Part shown: positions 1 to 7,895 of the stretch, in pieces
Numbering within the stretch: the stretch's first letter is position 1
Layout: every line of letters begins with the position of its first letter
Assembly: GCA_944363525.1 (NCBI GenBank)
Contig: CALVUF010000001.1
Span: 321,980-385,979 of the forward strand
Length of the DNA: 64,000 bases
Direction: 5' to 3'
Source of the DNA: an uncultured Bacilli bacterium
GTDB taxonomy: Bacteria; Bacillota_I; Bacilli_A; RFN20; CAG-826
The notes under the pieces: generated by a model
Seen by the model: only the letters and a program-made list of their open reading frames with translations
Told to the model about the DNA's origin: nothing
Databases searched by the model: none
Position numbers and translations under genes: made by a program

Positions 1-108
1 GAGGATGTCGTAACGCTCGGTGATGTGGCTGTCTTCGACCGTCCGGCCGTATTTCTCCTCGAGCCGCCGCTCGAAGGTCTGTTTGAAGTCTAATTTATTC
101 TGAAACAT
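1..108 (-). CDS. glgP: glycogen/maltodextrin phosphorylase, N-terminal fragment (cut by window edge)
   Basis: Only the first 36 codons are inside the window. They begin at an ATG whose complement is at 106-108, preceded by AGGA with an 8-nt spacer. The visible residues (start MFQNKLDFKQTF, then a stretch ending ERYDIL) resemble the N-terminus of bacterial glycogen/alpha-glucan phosphorylases, which release glucose-1-phosphate from alpha-1,4-glucans. The gene follows glgB on the same strand after a 12-bp gap, so the two are almost certainly co-transcribed, and branching enzyme beside phosphorylase is a common glycogen-operon order. No catalytic residue or pyridoxal-phosphate lysine is visible because the gene continues beyond position 1. 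The identification therefore rests on a short match and on its neighbour. Confidence 0.55.
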   Translation of the reverse strand, partial: MFQNKLDFKQTFERRLEEKYGRTVEDSHITERYDIL

Positions 109-120
109 TCGTTATTTCCT

Positions 121-2136
121 TTATTTCTTCGCGGTCTTCTTGACCGTTTTCTTGGCAGCGGGTTTCGCCGCTTTCTTCGCCGGGGCTTTCTTAGGGGTCG
201 CTTTCTTCGCGGCCGGCTTCTTCGTCACCGGTTTCGCTTCCGGCTTTTCCTCCGGCTTCGGCTCTTCCTTTTTCTCCTCGGCCTTGGGCTTATCGACCCT
301 TAGCTTCAAGATAAGGGCGCAGTAGCTGCCGAGCTTGACCGTCACGTGATATGGCCGGTTCTCCGGCCCGCCGGGGTAGGTTGAGGTCGGGAGCCCATTG
401 TATTGGTTCCAACCGCCGTAGATGTCCTTATCGGAGTTGAAAATCTCGTCATAGACCCCGGGGGTATAGGCCCCGACGTCATACCATTCGTAGTAATTCG
501 GGGTCATGTTGTAGATGAATAGGAGCACCGAATCCCCATAGGACCGTTCGAAGGCGAAGACCGATTGGTCGGCGTTGTCGACCATGGTCCAGCGGAAATG
601 GGCCGGGTTGTATTCCTCGACCTTCATCGCGTCCTCGGCCTGATAGATGAGGTTGAGGTCGCGGCACATCCGCTTGACCGAATCGTGTTTGGGGAAGGAA
701 AGGAGGTTCCAAGGTAAGCTCTTCTGCTCGTTCCATTCATCGAAGGAGGCGAGCTCGTTGCCCATGAAGTTCAGCTTCTTGCCCGGATGGCCGAATTGGT
801 AAGTGTAGAGGTTCCGGAGCAAGGCGAACTTGGTGTCGTAATCGCCCCACATCTTGTTGATGATGGTCCCTTTGCCGTGGACGACCTCGTCATGGGAAAG
901 TGGGAGGAGGAAGTTCTCGGAATAGAAATAGGCCATCGAGAAGGTGAGCTTGTTATGCTCATACTTCTTATAGATCGGGTCCTTGGAGTAGTACTTGAGC
1001 GTATCGTTCATCCAGCCGAGGTCCCATTTGTAGTCGAAGCCGAGCCCGCCGTATTCGACCGGATGGGTGACTTTGGTGAAGTCGGTCGAATCCTCGGCGA
1101 TCATCATGACCCCGGGGTGGCGTTCGTGGATCTTGTAGTTGAGCCGCTTGATGAACTCGGTCGCCCCGGTGTTCTCGCCATTGGCTTTGTTCCCATCCCA
1201 ATAGACGATGTTGGAGACGGCGTCGCAGCGGATCCCGTCGAAATGGAAATAGGTGAGGAAGTAGTTCATCGCCGACATCAGGAAGCTCCGGACCGGATCC
1301 TTCCCGAGGTCGAACTGGGCCGAGCCCCAGGGGGAGAGGGTATGGGCCGGGTCGCTGTATTCATAGAGGCAGGTCCCGTCGAATTCGCGGAGGGCGTAAT
1401 AGTCATTGGCGAAGTGGACGGGGGCGAAGTCGAGGATAACCCCGAAGCCGGCGGAATGGAGCCGGTCGACGAAGGACATCAGCTGCTTGGGGTTGCCATA
1501 ACGGCTATCAACCGAGAAGAAACCGGTCGCTTGATAGCCCCAGGACCCATCGAATGGATATTGGGTGATCGGCATGATCTCGACGTGGGTGTAGCCGAGT
1601 TCTTGGAGATAAGGGATCAGGTAATCCGCCACTTCCTCATAGGAGGGATAACGGTCAAAGATCTTGCCCTTCCACGAGCCGAGGTGGATCTCGTAGACCG
1701 ACATCGCCTTGTCGAAGTTCCGGTCCCTTGTCCTCATCCATTGCTCGTCATGCCAGATGAAATCCTCGATGTTGAATATCCTCGAAGCGGTCTGGGGACG
1801 GTATTCCGAATAGAAGGCGAAGGGGTCGGCTTTGTCGACGTATTCGCCCCGGGCGTTCTTGAAATGGTATTTATATGACTGATAGTCGTGGAGGTTGCCG
1901 ACGAAGCATTCATAGACGCCGGAATCGTCGATTTTCTCCATCTTGTCGGCCCGGACGTCCCAGCCGTTCCACTCCCCGATGACCGAGACGTCGCTCGCTA
2001 AGGGGGCGTAGAGGCGGAAATAGACGCCGTCGACCATCTTCCCGTCGAACTCCTTCCGCCCGAAGTGGGCGCCGAAGTAATTGAAAGCGTCGATGCTTTG
2101 ACCCATCAGATAGTCATACAGTAATCCGTAAGCCAT
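121..2136 (-). CDS. glgB: 1,4-alpha-glucan branching enzyme with a lysine/alanine-rich C-terminal tail
   Basis: GH13 branching enzyme that cuts alpha-1,4 chains and makes alpha-1,6 branches in glycogen. An N-terminal CBM48-like domain (about residues 25-110; SVIGEWNGWD) precedes the (beta/alpha)8 barrel. The barrel shows the GH13 motifs: DFAPVHF, GIRCDAV with the nucleophile Asp, MIAEDST with the acid Glu, and LSHDEVVHGKG, which is typical of GlgB. A C-terminal all-beta domain follows. I chose the ATG at 2136 (MAYGLLYD...) because AAGGAG lies 13 nt upstream; a GTG 11 codons earlier has no ribosome site. Length is 671 aa. The last ~45 residues form a low-complexity Glu/Pro then Lys/Ala/Pro tail (AKKATPKK, AKKTVKKTAKK) like histone H1, which ordinary GlgB lacks. 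It lies just upstream of glgP. Confidence 0.95.
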   Translation of the reverse strand: MAYGLLYDYLMGQSIDAFNYFGAHFGRKEFDGKMVDGVYFRLYAPLASDVSVIGEWNGWDVRADKMEKIDDSGVYECFVGNLHDYQSYKYHFKNARGEYVDKADPFAFYSEYRPQTASRIFNIEDFIWHDEQWMRTRDRNFDKAMSVYEIHLGSWKGKIFDRYPSYEEVADYLIPYLQELGYTHVEIMPITQYPFDGSWGYQATGFFSVDSRYGNPKQLMSFVDRLHSAGFGVILDFAPVHFANDYYALREFDGTCLYEYSDPAHTLSPWGSAQFDLGKDPVRSFLMSAMNYFLTYFHFDGIRCDAVSNIVYWDGNKANGENTGATEFIKRLNYKIHERHPGVMMIAEDSTDFTKVTHPVEYGGLGFDYKWDLGWMNDTLKYYSKDPIYKKYEHNKLTFSMAYFYSENFLLPLSHDEVVHGKGTIINKMWGDYDTKFALLRNLYTYQFGHPGKKLNFMGNELASFDEWNEQKSLPWNLLSFPKHDSVKRMCRDLNLIYQAEDAMKVEEYNPAHFRWTMVDNADQSVFAFERSYGDSVLLFIYNMTPNYYEWYDVGAYTPGVYDEIFNSDKDIYGGWNQYNGLPTSTYPGGPENRPYHVTVKLGSYCALILKLRVDKPKAEEKKEEPKPEEKPEAKPVTKKPAAKKATPKKAPAKKAAKPAAKKTVKKTAKK

Positions 2137-2220
2137 ATATTCAAGGTTTCTCCTTTTTCTTTGCGCCACATTATAGCAAGCAGAAGGAAGGTTAAGAAGA
2201 AAAACGAGCGCGGATTATGC

Positions 2221-2231
2221 GTGGGCGCGCG
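2221..2231. repeat. GC-rich 11-mer GTGGGCGCGCG shared with 6111-6121
   Basis: The same GTGGGCGCGCG occurs downstream of the intact module (2221-2231) and downstream of the decayed lipoprotein fragment (6111-6121), each about 100 bp past the last coding remnant. The shared position suggests that the duplicated unit included the downstream flank. The match is short, so it is only supporting evidence. Confidence 0.35.
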
Positions 2232-2242
2232 AAACAAAAACC

Positions 2243-2275
2243 AAAATAAGGCGTCTAGCGAAGGGGGCAGACGCC
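2243..2275 (-). terminator. Rho-independent terminator of the metalloprotease-lipoprotein operon
   Basis: On the minus strand GGCGTCT (complement of 2269-2275) pairs with AGACGCC (complement of 2250-2256) around a 12-nt loop, and TTATTTT follows. It lies 32 nt after the stop codon of the lipoprotein gene at 2307. Confidence 0.75.
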
Positions 2276-2306
2276 GCTTAATCGCGGCTAAGCCCTTGCT
2301 GCCGTT

Positions 2307-3221
2307 TTATGGCCTTTCCTCTATCGGCTCCATATAGTCAATTGAATCCTTATCTGAGAAGAATTGAGGATAAACGACGTATTTTTGCCCACTTTCGTAA
2401 TATGGGAGCGGAAGAAAACCTTCGCTTGGGCAATCAGGGTTGCGGAATACGCCCATCGTCAAAGCGCCGTCCTCGTAATAGCCAAGCCCGGAGCCGTGCC
2501 ACGATCCACCTCTCCCGAAATTCCCGGAAAAGTAAAGCCTCAGGCCATCGCTTTTCCGATAGCATTCCAGAGTGCATGACACTTGGACGAAACAGCGGGA
2601 AGGCAAACGATCAAGCGGAACCGAAATCCTCCATTCCGGAGCATCGAAGACGCCAATAAAGAAATAATCGTCTTCTCCATCGACTCTCACCTGCCCAAAC
2701 CGATGGCTTTCCCCGCTTAGCATGGCGCCCAAATCGACCTTAACGGGGTCAATATCGTAACCAAGCCAGTCCCTCGCCCAGAAAGGCGATTCGTCATAGG
2801 ACAAAGGCGGCACATCGCCGGTCGGCAAATAAGCGAGTTTCGCCTGAACGAGAAAATCGAAATCATCGTAATTCTCCGCCGTCACGATGATCGCTTCCTG
2901 GGGATCCCTATTCTGACAAGCCAAAAAAGGGAGCCCGCCCACGATATAACCAATTTCCAGGATTCCTGAAGTCACGGCGCCGACAGGAAACGAGATCCCC
3001 GTCCCATAATAAACCTCGCAACGATCCGGGTATGGAAGTGGGAAATACCACCTCTCGTTCATCCAGCCGACGCTTAGGAACGTGTCTCTTTCCTCCGTTT
3101 GCTGCAGTTCCGAATAATGGATGAATTCCTGGTAATCCATGCTGACGAAATAAAGCGGGCATTTGCCCTCCCCACAGGAAACGGCGAGCAAAGCCATCGG
3201 CAATAGGAATCTTTTTTTCAT
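2307..3221 (-). CDS. lipoprotein of unknown function, partner of secreted metalloprotease
   Basis: 304-aa predicted lipoprotein. A short basic-hydrophobic signal ends in a lipobox (LLAVSC, Cys16), so the mature protein should be lipid-anchored on the outer face of the membrane. I do not recognise the family. It is a clear paralogue of the protein at 6517-7413: both share the segments FPLPYP, CEVYYG/CEVYFG, TAENYDDF/TADNYDDF, SHRFGQV and YYEDG.LTMG, plus several conserved cysteines (CPLYF, RCEVYY, RC.V...C). The start ATG overlaps the stop of the upstream metalloprotease (ATGA), and its ribosome site GGAGG lies inside that gene's end, so the two are translationally coupled. A terminator follows. 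Inference: an inhibitor, anchor or chaperone for the co-expressed protease. Nothing in the sequence proves this. Confidence 0.8.
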   Translation of the reverse strand: MKKRFLLPMALLAVSCGEGKCPLYFVSMDYQEFIHYSELQQTEERDTFLSVGWMNERWYFPLPYPDRCEVYYGTGISFPVGAVTSGILEIGYIVGGLPFLACQNRDPQEAIIVTAENYDDFDFLVQAKLAYLPTGDVPPLSYDESPFWARDWLGYDIDPVKVDLGAMLSGESHRFGQVRVDGEDDYFFIGVFDAPEWRISVPLDRLPSRCFVQVSCTLECYRKSDGLRLYFSGNFGRGGSWHGSGLGYYEDGALTMGVFRNPDCPSEGFLPLPYYESGQKYVVYPQFFSDKDSIDYMEPIEERP

Positions 3222-5185
3222 TGGGTCTCTACCTCCAATAAGGACGACGGGAAATGCCTATATTCGAGGTCGGTCCGCCCCGCGACCTCGAGGTATATCG
3301 GCCCGCCCCCGGCGTCGCCGACGATGGTGCCCCAGGTCGAGGAAGACGGGCTCCACGAATTTGAATCGTGGCTGCTGATCGCGTATATCGGCCTCAGGTC
3401 CTCGTCATAGACGGTTAGATAGAACGAGACGAACGGGTGGGTGGCCGAGCCGCCGGTCCCCTCCCAGGAAAAGGCCGGCCGCCCAAAGAGGAAGCTGACG
3501 TCGAGGTTCTTGGGCGAGAAATCGAGCCGCTCGAGCAGCTTGCCGAGGGCGAAGGCATCGTCGTCATCCAAGGTATCCAAAGCGACGTCCACGAAGCCGC
3601 CGGCGGTCTTGCTCGCACCGAGGTGGTCGAGCATCGATAGGATCGTCCCGTCCCCGACGCCTAGGCTGTCGTATTGGTCGGTATGGGAGTCCGCCATCTT
3701 GTATAGCAGCTGGCTTATCGCGTATTCGTTGCCGGCGCCCTTGGGGGTTATCGACAATCCGCCATAGGAATAGCCGTAGCCGTCGAGGCTGTACGAATGG
3801 CCGTTCGCGCTCGTGTAGGCCCTGTCGTTTGCCAGCGGGACGGTCGACAAAGCGTCGGAGTTAAAACGAAGCGCGGCCTGCCCCAGGTAAGTGGCCAGGC
3901 CCTCGGACCAGGCGAACTCCAAGCCTTTTTCCGGGGCGTCGCTATACATCGTCATCCCCGAGAAGGCGTCGATCATATTGTCTTCGTCGGAATGTTCTAT
4001 GCCGTCATCGTTTAAAACCGCCCACCCCAATTCATAGGACAGAAAATGACCATATTCATGGGCAATCGTGTCCCAGTCCTCATGCGTAAAGATGGAAGAT
4101 GAACCGGAGGAATGATAAGGATCAACTCTAATTATTCGATCTTGGTTATTTTCGATAATAAACGAAGCATTGCTATAAGAGTCGGAATAAGCGATAGTCA
4201 CTAGGTGCAAAGCCCGATCGCCGGCGACGTTTTGGCCGAAAAGTGAGCAATAAGCGCCGATTTCAAACAGTTGAAACATATGGTTGGCTTCAGAATCGGC
4301 AGCCAAGTTCCATTCAATGCTTTGATTCTTGGCGACATTGATTATGGAAAAAGAATAAAGGCTATGGCCATCCCCTCCGCCTTGGCTCAATTGAACTTGA
4401 TCGTTTTGAGCGATAACGTCAATCGAAAACGAATCAGCATCGGCGGCCAAGACAGAAAGAGTTTTAAGCGTCGCCTCGCCATTCCCATCGGTAATCGCGG
4501 AGTTGAGCTTGGTTCTGGTCCCATCGACTATTTTATACAGTTCCACCGTCACATAAGCGAGCGGCTGTTCATTGCCGTTGCCATCGGTCCAAGTCAATGA
4601 AGGATAAAAATAATCGTATAGGCTCACCGGCGGAGGCGGAATGATCGGGCCAAAAGACGGAACCGGGTCCTCAGCCGCGAGCCGGGCGGCGCTCACGAGA
4701 CGAGAATGTTCGGCCTCATTAATATCTCCAATTTTAAAGGCATAGTCGTAATAGGCAGTCTTCGCAGAAGCAAGGGAAAGAGAGGAGGCGTACCATCCGC
4801 CGCCGGCTTTGAAGAAATAGGCCGACGCCGATTTTGCCTTTCCGCCCTTGGCGGCCCAGACCGTCAAATAGCATTCTTCAGAAGCAAGGACGACGGAAAC
4901 CGTAATGTTATCGCCAGTCCGACACGTTCCCGTCACCTGACAACCATGGGTGTCAAAAGATAAAGCCTCATATGCCGAGGGCACGCTCACCAACAGCTGA
5001 AGTTCCCGATTCGAATAAAAAGGGTGGATTTCTAAGAACGGGAGAGCATCGGATGATCCCGGGGAAGCGGCATGAATAGAAGATTCCATCCTTCGGCCGA
5101 CAGCCTTATCGCCGATGCCTAAAGAAAACAAATCACCAAGGGATATAGAGATACACAATAATGGAAATAAAGCTTTCCAGAGCAT
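3218..5185 (-). CDS. secreted HEYGH zinc metalloprotease
   Basis: 655-aa secreted protein. The start at 5185 (MLWKALFPLL) is chosen because AGAGG sits 8 nt upstream; a start six codons earlier has no such site. A hydrophobic signal sequence covers about residues 2-20. A beta-rich N-terminal half includes a possible Ig/Big-like or carboxypeptidase-regulatory-like segment (VTVELYKIVDGTRTK). The catalytic domain has HEYGHFLS near residues 376-383 (HExxH, two zinc His and the general base) and WSEGLATYL with Glu near 428, which fits a gluzincin third ligand. A C-terminal beta domain ends in LEVETQ. The downstream lipoprotein overlaps by 4 nt. Its 3' ~100 nt are nearly identical to the remnant at 7410-7510. 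Base composition shifts inside the gene, AT-richer from about 4080 to 4620. The substrate is unknown and the exact MEROPS family cannot be set by eye. Confidence 0.8.
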   Translation of the reverse strand: MLWKALFPLLCISISLGDLFSLGIGDKAVGRRMESSIHAASPGSSDALPFLEIHPFYSNRELQLLVSVPSAYEALSFDTHGCQVTGTCRTGDNITVSVVLASEECYLTVWAAKGGKAKSASAYFFKAGGGWYASSLSLASAKTAYYDYAFKIGDINEAEHSRLVSAARLAAEDPVPSFGPIIPPPPVSLYDYFYPSLTWTDGNGNEQPLAYVTVELYKIVDGTRTKLNSAITDGNGEATLKTLSVLAADADSFSIDVIAQNDQVQLSQGGGDGHSLYSFSIINVAKNQSIEWNLAADSEANHMFQLFEIGAYCSLFGQNVAGDRALHLVTIAYSDSYSNASFIIENNQDRIIRVDPYHSSGSSSIFTHEDWDTIAHEYGHFLSYELGWAVLNDDGIEHSDEDNMIDAFSGMTMYSDAPEKGLEFAWSEGLATYLGQAALRFNSDALSTVPLANDRAYTSANGHSYSLDGYGYSYGGLSITPKGAGNEYAISQLLYKMADSHTDQYDSLGVGDGTILSMLDHLGASKTAGGFVDVALDTLDDDDAFALGKLLERLDFSPKNLDVSFLFGRPAFSWEGTGGSATHPFVSFYLTVYDEDLRPIYAISSHDSNSWSPSSSTWGTIVGDAGGGPIYLEVAGRTDLEYRHFPSSLLEVETQ

Positions 5186-5226
5186 TGATTTTGCCTCTGG
5201 CACAATTCTATAGGAACGTCACTGTC

Positions 5227-5236
5227 TGTCAAGCAA
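5227..5236 (-). promoter_or_regulatory. TTGCTTGACA box upstream of metalloprotease
   Basis: TTGCTTGACA (minus strand) lies 41 nt before the start at 5185, and TATAGAAT follows between it and the start codon. The identical 10-mer precedes the second module at 7777-7786, 43 nt before its start. It contains a perfect -35 hexamer (TTGACA), but the distance to TATAGA is only 14 nt, so the pairing is uncertain. Its conservation between diverged copies is the main evidence. Confidence 0.45.
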
Positions 5237-5359
5237 GCGAGGAATACCCTTTAATCCCCTTTTTAAGCGAAATTTCCGCGCTTGTTCCTCTTTTCGCCCC
5301 ACCAATAAGGCAAAAGTCAAATCACTCGGCGATTCATCCGCGGTCGATCGAGACGATTT

Positions 5360-5581
5360 CAACTAATGAACCGTCGGAGAAGAAAGCTTGGCAAACGATA
5401 ATCTTTTATTGCTCCCAAGACAAGGAATCGGGGGGTAAACCTGGTGCCCGGCAATGGAAGCCTCCGAAAGTCCCCATCGTCAAAATGCCGCCCTCACAAT
5501 AGCCTTTATCGCCGACGCCCTAGCCAGATTTGGAACTCAAAACCATCATAAGGACAAAGCTCTTCGCCACCGCTTTTCGCG
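5360..5581 (-). pseudogene. decayed C-terminal fragment of the lipoprotein family
   Basis: On the minus strand this stretch encodes pieces in shifted frames that match the C-terminus of the lipoproteins at 2307 and 6517: SGGEELCPYDGF (compare SGEELYPYADF) and, in another frame, GYCEGGILTMGTF (compare GYYEDGVLTMGTY). The remainder (5360-5440) aligns with the last ~30 codons but is out of frame. The 5' three quarters of the gene are gone, and the break coincides with the start of the transposase fragment at 5582. It is a non-functional third copy. Confidence 0.75.
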
Positions 5582-6037
5582 ATAACAGCCAAGGTCGACG
5601 AGGACAAAGAATACGCCGGCTTTAACCTCCTGGTGACCTCCGAGACGGGAATGGACGCCGGCGGGATATACAAGATGTACCGCGGCCTTTGGAAGATCGA
5701 GGAGTCGTTCAGGATCCTCAAGACCTACCTGGAGGCGAGGCCCGTCTACCTCCGGAAAAAGGAGTCGATCTACGGCCATTTCCTGATCTGCTACTTCGCG
5801 CTGACCCTGCTGAGGCTGCTCGAGGTAAAGGAGTTCAAGAACTCCCTCTCCTCGCAGAAGATCGTCGACTTCATAAGGGACTTCACCGTCACCGAGGACC
5901 GCGACGGGTCGTACATCAACGCGGCGACCCACAGCGAGACATACAAAAAGATCAAGGAGTTCACCGGATTGGCCAAACTGGGCAACGCCTACCTGAAGCC
6001 AAAGGACATCAGGAGCTTCCTCGACGCAGAGCTTTAG
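5582..6037 (+). pseudogene. 3' fragment of an IS1634/IS4-type DDE transposase
   Basis: An open frame encodes the last ~150 residues of a DDE transposase. Recognisable are IYKMYRGLWKIEESFRILK, holding the catalytic Glu and basic residues of the YREK-type signature, then RPVYLRKKESIYGHFLICY, typical of IS1634-like elements, then a C-terminus ending FLDAEL. The first ~400 residues with the two catalytic Asp are missing, and the frame starts abruptly inside the decayed lipoprotein copy. There is an internal ATG at 5633 but no ribosome site. It is a dead remnant whose presence explains part of the rearrangement here. Confidence 0.8.
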
Positions 6038-6226
6038 AACACCTTATTTTCGGAGTTAAAAGTCAGGTTAAATGAAAGGACAATGAAGAGCGGGCAAGCG
6101 CGTTTCATGAGTGGGCGCGCGTAAGTCGCATCCTCCGTTTCAAAAGTCTAGTCCCACCCGCTTACTATCTTCGTTACCAAAACAACCCATCGGGATGGCC
6201 TTATTACCTTTTATCGATCGGATCTA

Positions 6227-6523
6227 TTAGCCCAACGAATCCTCGGCGGAGGCAAATTTGGGATAAATGACGTAGCGATAGAACATATCCTGATACGAAA
6301 GGAGGCCGAACCCGGAGCTTGTCCGATCAATGCCTTCTAACACCCCAATCGCCAAAACCCAGTGTTTGTAATAACCGCGCGGTTTGGAGTGGGTTGGCCC
6401 AAAGCGCCCGTGCTCGGCATAGATGTAAAGCTCTTGTCGCGACTTTCGCGATAACATTTGAAGGAGCGATGCGCTCTGAAAAGGCATCGACGCGGTTTGG
6501 CACGTCCGCTTTTTGGTTACCAC
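6227..6523 (-). pseudogene. 5'-truncated fourth copy of the lipoprotein family
   Basis: The frame encodes a C-terminal piece of the lipoprotein family: SRKSRQELYIYAEHG aligns with SRKSSGEELYPYADFG, followed by a GYY-like segment and YVIYPKFAS (compare YVVYPDFFS). It has no signal sequence or lipobox, and its nominal GTG start at 6523 overlaps the stop of the intact paralogue at 6517. It looks like the tail of a tandem duplicate left by a deletion that joined it to the neighbouring gene's end. It might still be co-translated as a short peptide, but I regard it as a remnant. Confidence 0.7.
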
Positions 6524-7413
6524 TGCATTTTGGTTCTCGAACCATCGGAGAAAAAGTCTGGATAAACGACGTATTTTTTATTGCTATAAGCATAGGGAAC
6601 CGGCGTGAACCCGGTGCTCGGGCGATAGAGGTCTTCGTAAGTCCCCATCGTCAAAACGCCGTCCTCATAATAGCCGGCCCCACCGACTTGCCAGCCCACT
6701 TGATGTCCGAAATCGGCATAAGGATAAAGCTCTTCGCCGCTGCTTTTCCGAGAACAGGACAAAGTGCAAAATACACTCACGATGCACCGGGGCGCCAATT
6801 CATCTAACCTAATTGGAACCGTCCAGCCGGGTGAGTCGAACACGCCAAGCTGATCATAGTCTCGGTCTTTCTCAACCATAACCTGGCCAAACCGGTGGCT
6901 GGTCCCGCTTACCATCCCTTTCAAATCAATAGGAACAGAGTCAACGCGGTAATACGGCCAATTGACCCCGAACATCTTTCCCTCGAAGGCCAATGGTGAG
7001 ATCTCCCCGGTTGGAAAATACGACACTGACGCCTCCAAACAAAAGTAGAAATCATCATAATTGTCGGCCGTTACGAAAAAGTAGTCGGTTCGATCGGCGT
7101 TGCGGCAGGGAATGAAAGACATGCCGCCGATTATATACGTCAATTCCAGCACGCCTGAAGTCACAGGGCCGACCGGAAGTGAGGAGCCGACCCCGAAATA
7201 AACCTCGCAGGATTCCGGATAAGGCAAAGGGAAACTCCAGCCTTCGTCTAGAAAGCCAGTGCTTAGGGAAGTGGCGCTCTCGTCGCTTTGCTGCAATTCG
7301 GGCCGAAGAGCGAATTCTTCTTCGTCGATTGTCATGAAATAGTATGGGCAAGAGGTTTGACCGCACCCGCAAGCCAAGCAGGCGACGGCCAATAATGAGA
7401 GTCTGTTTTTCAT
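6517..7413 (-). CDS. lipoprotein of unknown function, paralogue of the one at 2307
   Basis: 298-aa lipoprotein. The signal region MKNRLSLLAVACLACGC has a lipobox around Cys15/Cys17. It shares the whole domain layout and conserved Cys and aromatic motifs with the lipoprotein at 2307 (PLPYP, CEVYFG, PVGPVTSGVLE, TADNYDDF, SHRFGQV, GYYEDGVLTMG, YVVYPDFFSD), yet by eye the two differ at roughly half of positions, so the duplication is old. The start overlaps the stop of the shrunken metalloprotease remnant (ATGA), keeping the same coupling as the intact module. It has remained full-length while its protease partner lost almost everything. That argues the lipoprotein has value alone, for example as immunity against a protease or as a stand-alone surface protein. 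Function unknown. Confidence 0.75.
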   Translation of the reverse strand: MKNRLSLLAVACLACGCGQTSCPYYFMTIDEEEFALRPELQQSDESATSLSTGFLDEGWSFPLPYPESCEVYFGVGSSLPVGPVTSGVLELTYIIGGMSFIPCRNADRTDYFFVTADNYDDFYFCLEASVSYFPTGEISPLAFEGKMFGVNWPYYRVDSVPIDLKGMVSGTSHRFGQVMVEKDRDYDQLGVFDSPGWTVPIRLDELAPRCIVSVFCTLSCSRKSSGEELYPYADFGHQVGWQVGGAGYYEDGVLTMGTYEDLYRPSTGFTPVPYAYSNKKYVVYPDFFSDGSRTKMQW

Positions 7414-7733
7414 TGGGTATCCACCTCCAATAAGGAGGACGGGAAATGCCTATATTCGAGGTCGGTCCGCCCCGCGACCTTAAGGTATATCGGCCCGCCC
7501 CCGGCGTCGCATCCGTCAGCCTCAAAGCCTGAAATCGTCTGCCCGATGGGGAGCGATAAGGCCAATGTCAGGTCGCGATCACGATAAAATCGATTGAGGT
7601 CGGAAAAAAAGGCGGTTCCCGTTTCGCTCGGCGAATAAGCGATTGTTATCGGCTCGACCAAAGTCGATTCGAAACTATGGGGGTACGCGAACGAACCAAA
7701 TAGCGAGAGCAGGAACAAGCTTTCGGCCAGCAC
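7410..7733 (-). pseudogene. metalloprotease collapsed by a large in-frame internal deletion
   Basis: 107-aa frame starting at GTG 7733 with AGGAG 9 nt upstream. Residues 1-70 give a signal sequence and a segment (RDRDLTLALSLPIGQTISGFEADGC) resembling the N-terminal part of the 655-aa metalloprotease (NRELQLLVSVPSAYEALSFDTHGC). From there it jumps in frame to AGGGPIYLKVAGRTDLEY, almost identical to the extreme C-terminus of the intact protease. About 540 codons, including HEYGH, are missing. The ribosome site and the frame leading into the lipoprotein are preserved, so the remnant may act only as a leader to translate the lipoprotein. Confidence 0.8.
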
Positions 7734-7776
7734 GGGTTTTGTCTCCTTGCCTTCATTTTAAGTTTGAAGCGTTCAT

Positions 7777-7786
7777 TGTCAAGCAA
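7777..7786 (-). promoter_or_regulatory. TTGCTTGACA box upstream of second module
   Basis: Same 10-mer as at 5227-5236, 43 nt before the GTG at 7733. TTGACA followed 17 nt later by AAAATG would make a weak sigma-A-like promoter on the minus strand. Confidence 0.45.
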
Positions 7787-7895
7787 CATAGGGGGCAAGC
7801 TTTTAGCCTTGAAGGGCAGGTAAATTATATATCTCAGCAAGGATATGATTAAGTTGTGCTATCATAGGCCCGCTGGAAACAAGGAGATTGCGAAT

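Noticed and set aside
787..1878. Long 363-codon frame antisense to glgB
   Set aside because: High-GC mirror frame of a strongly conserved gene; no ribosome site and no recognisable protein.
5582..6037. Possible functional gene encoded by the transposase tail
   Set aside because: Lacks two catalytic Asp, no start signal, abrupt junction with a pseudogene.
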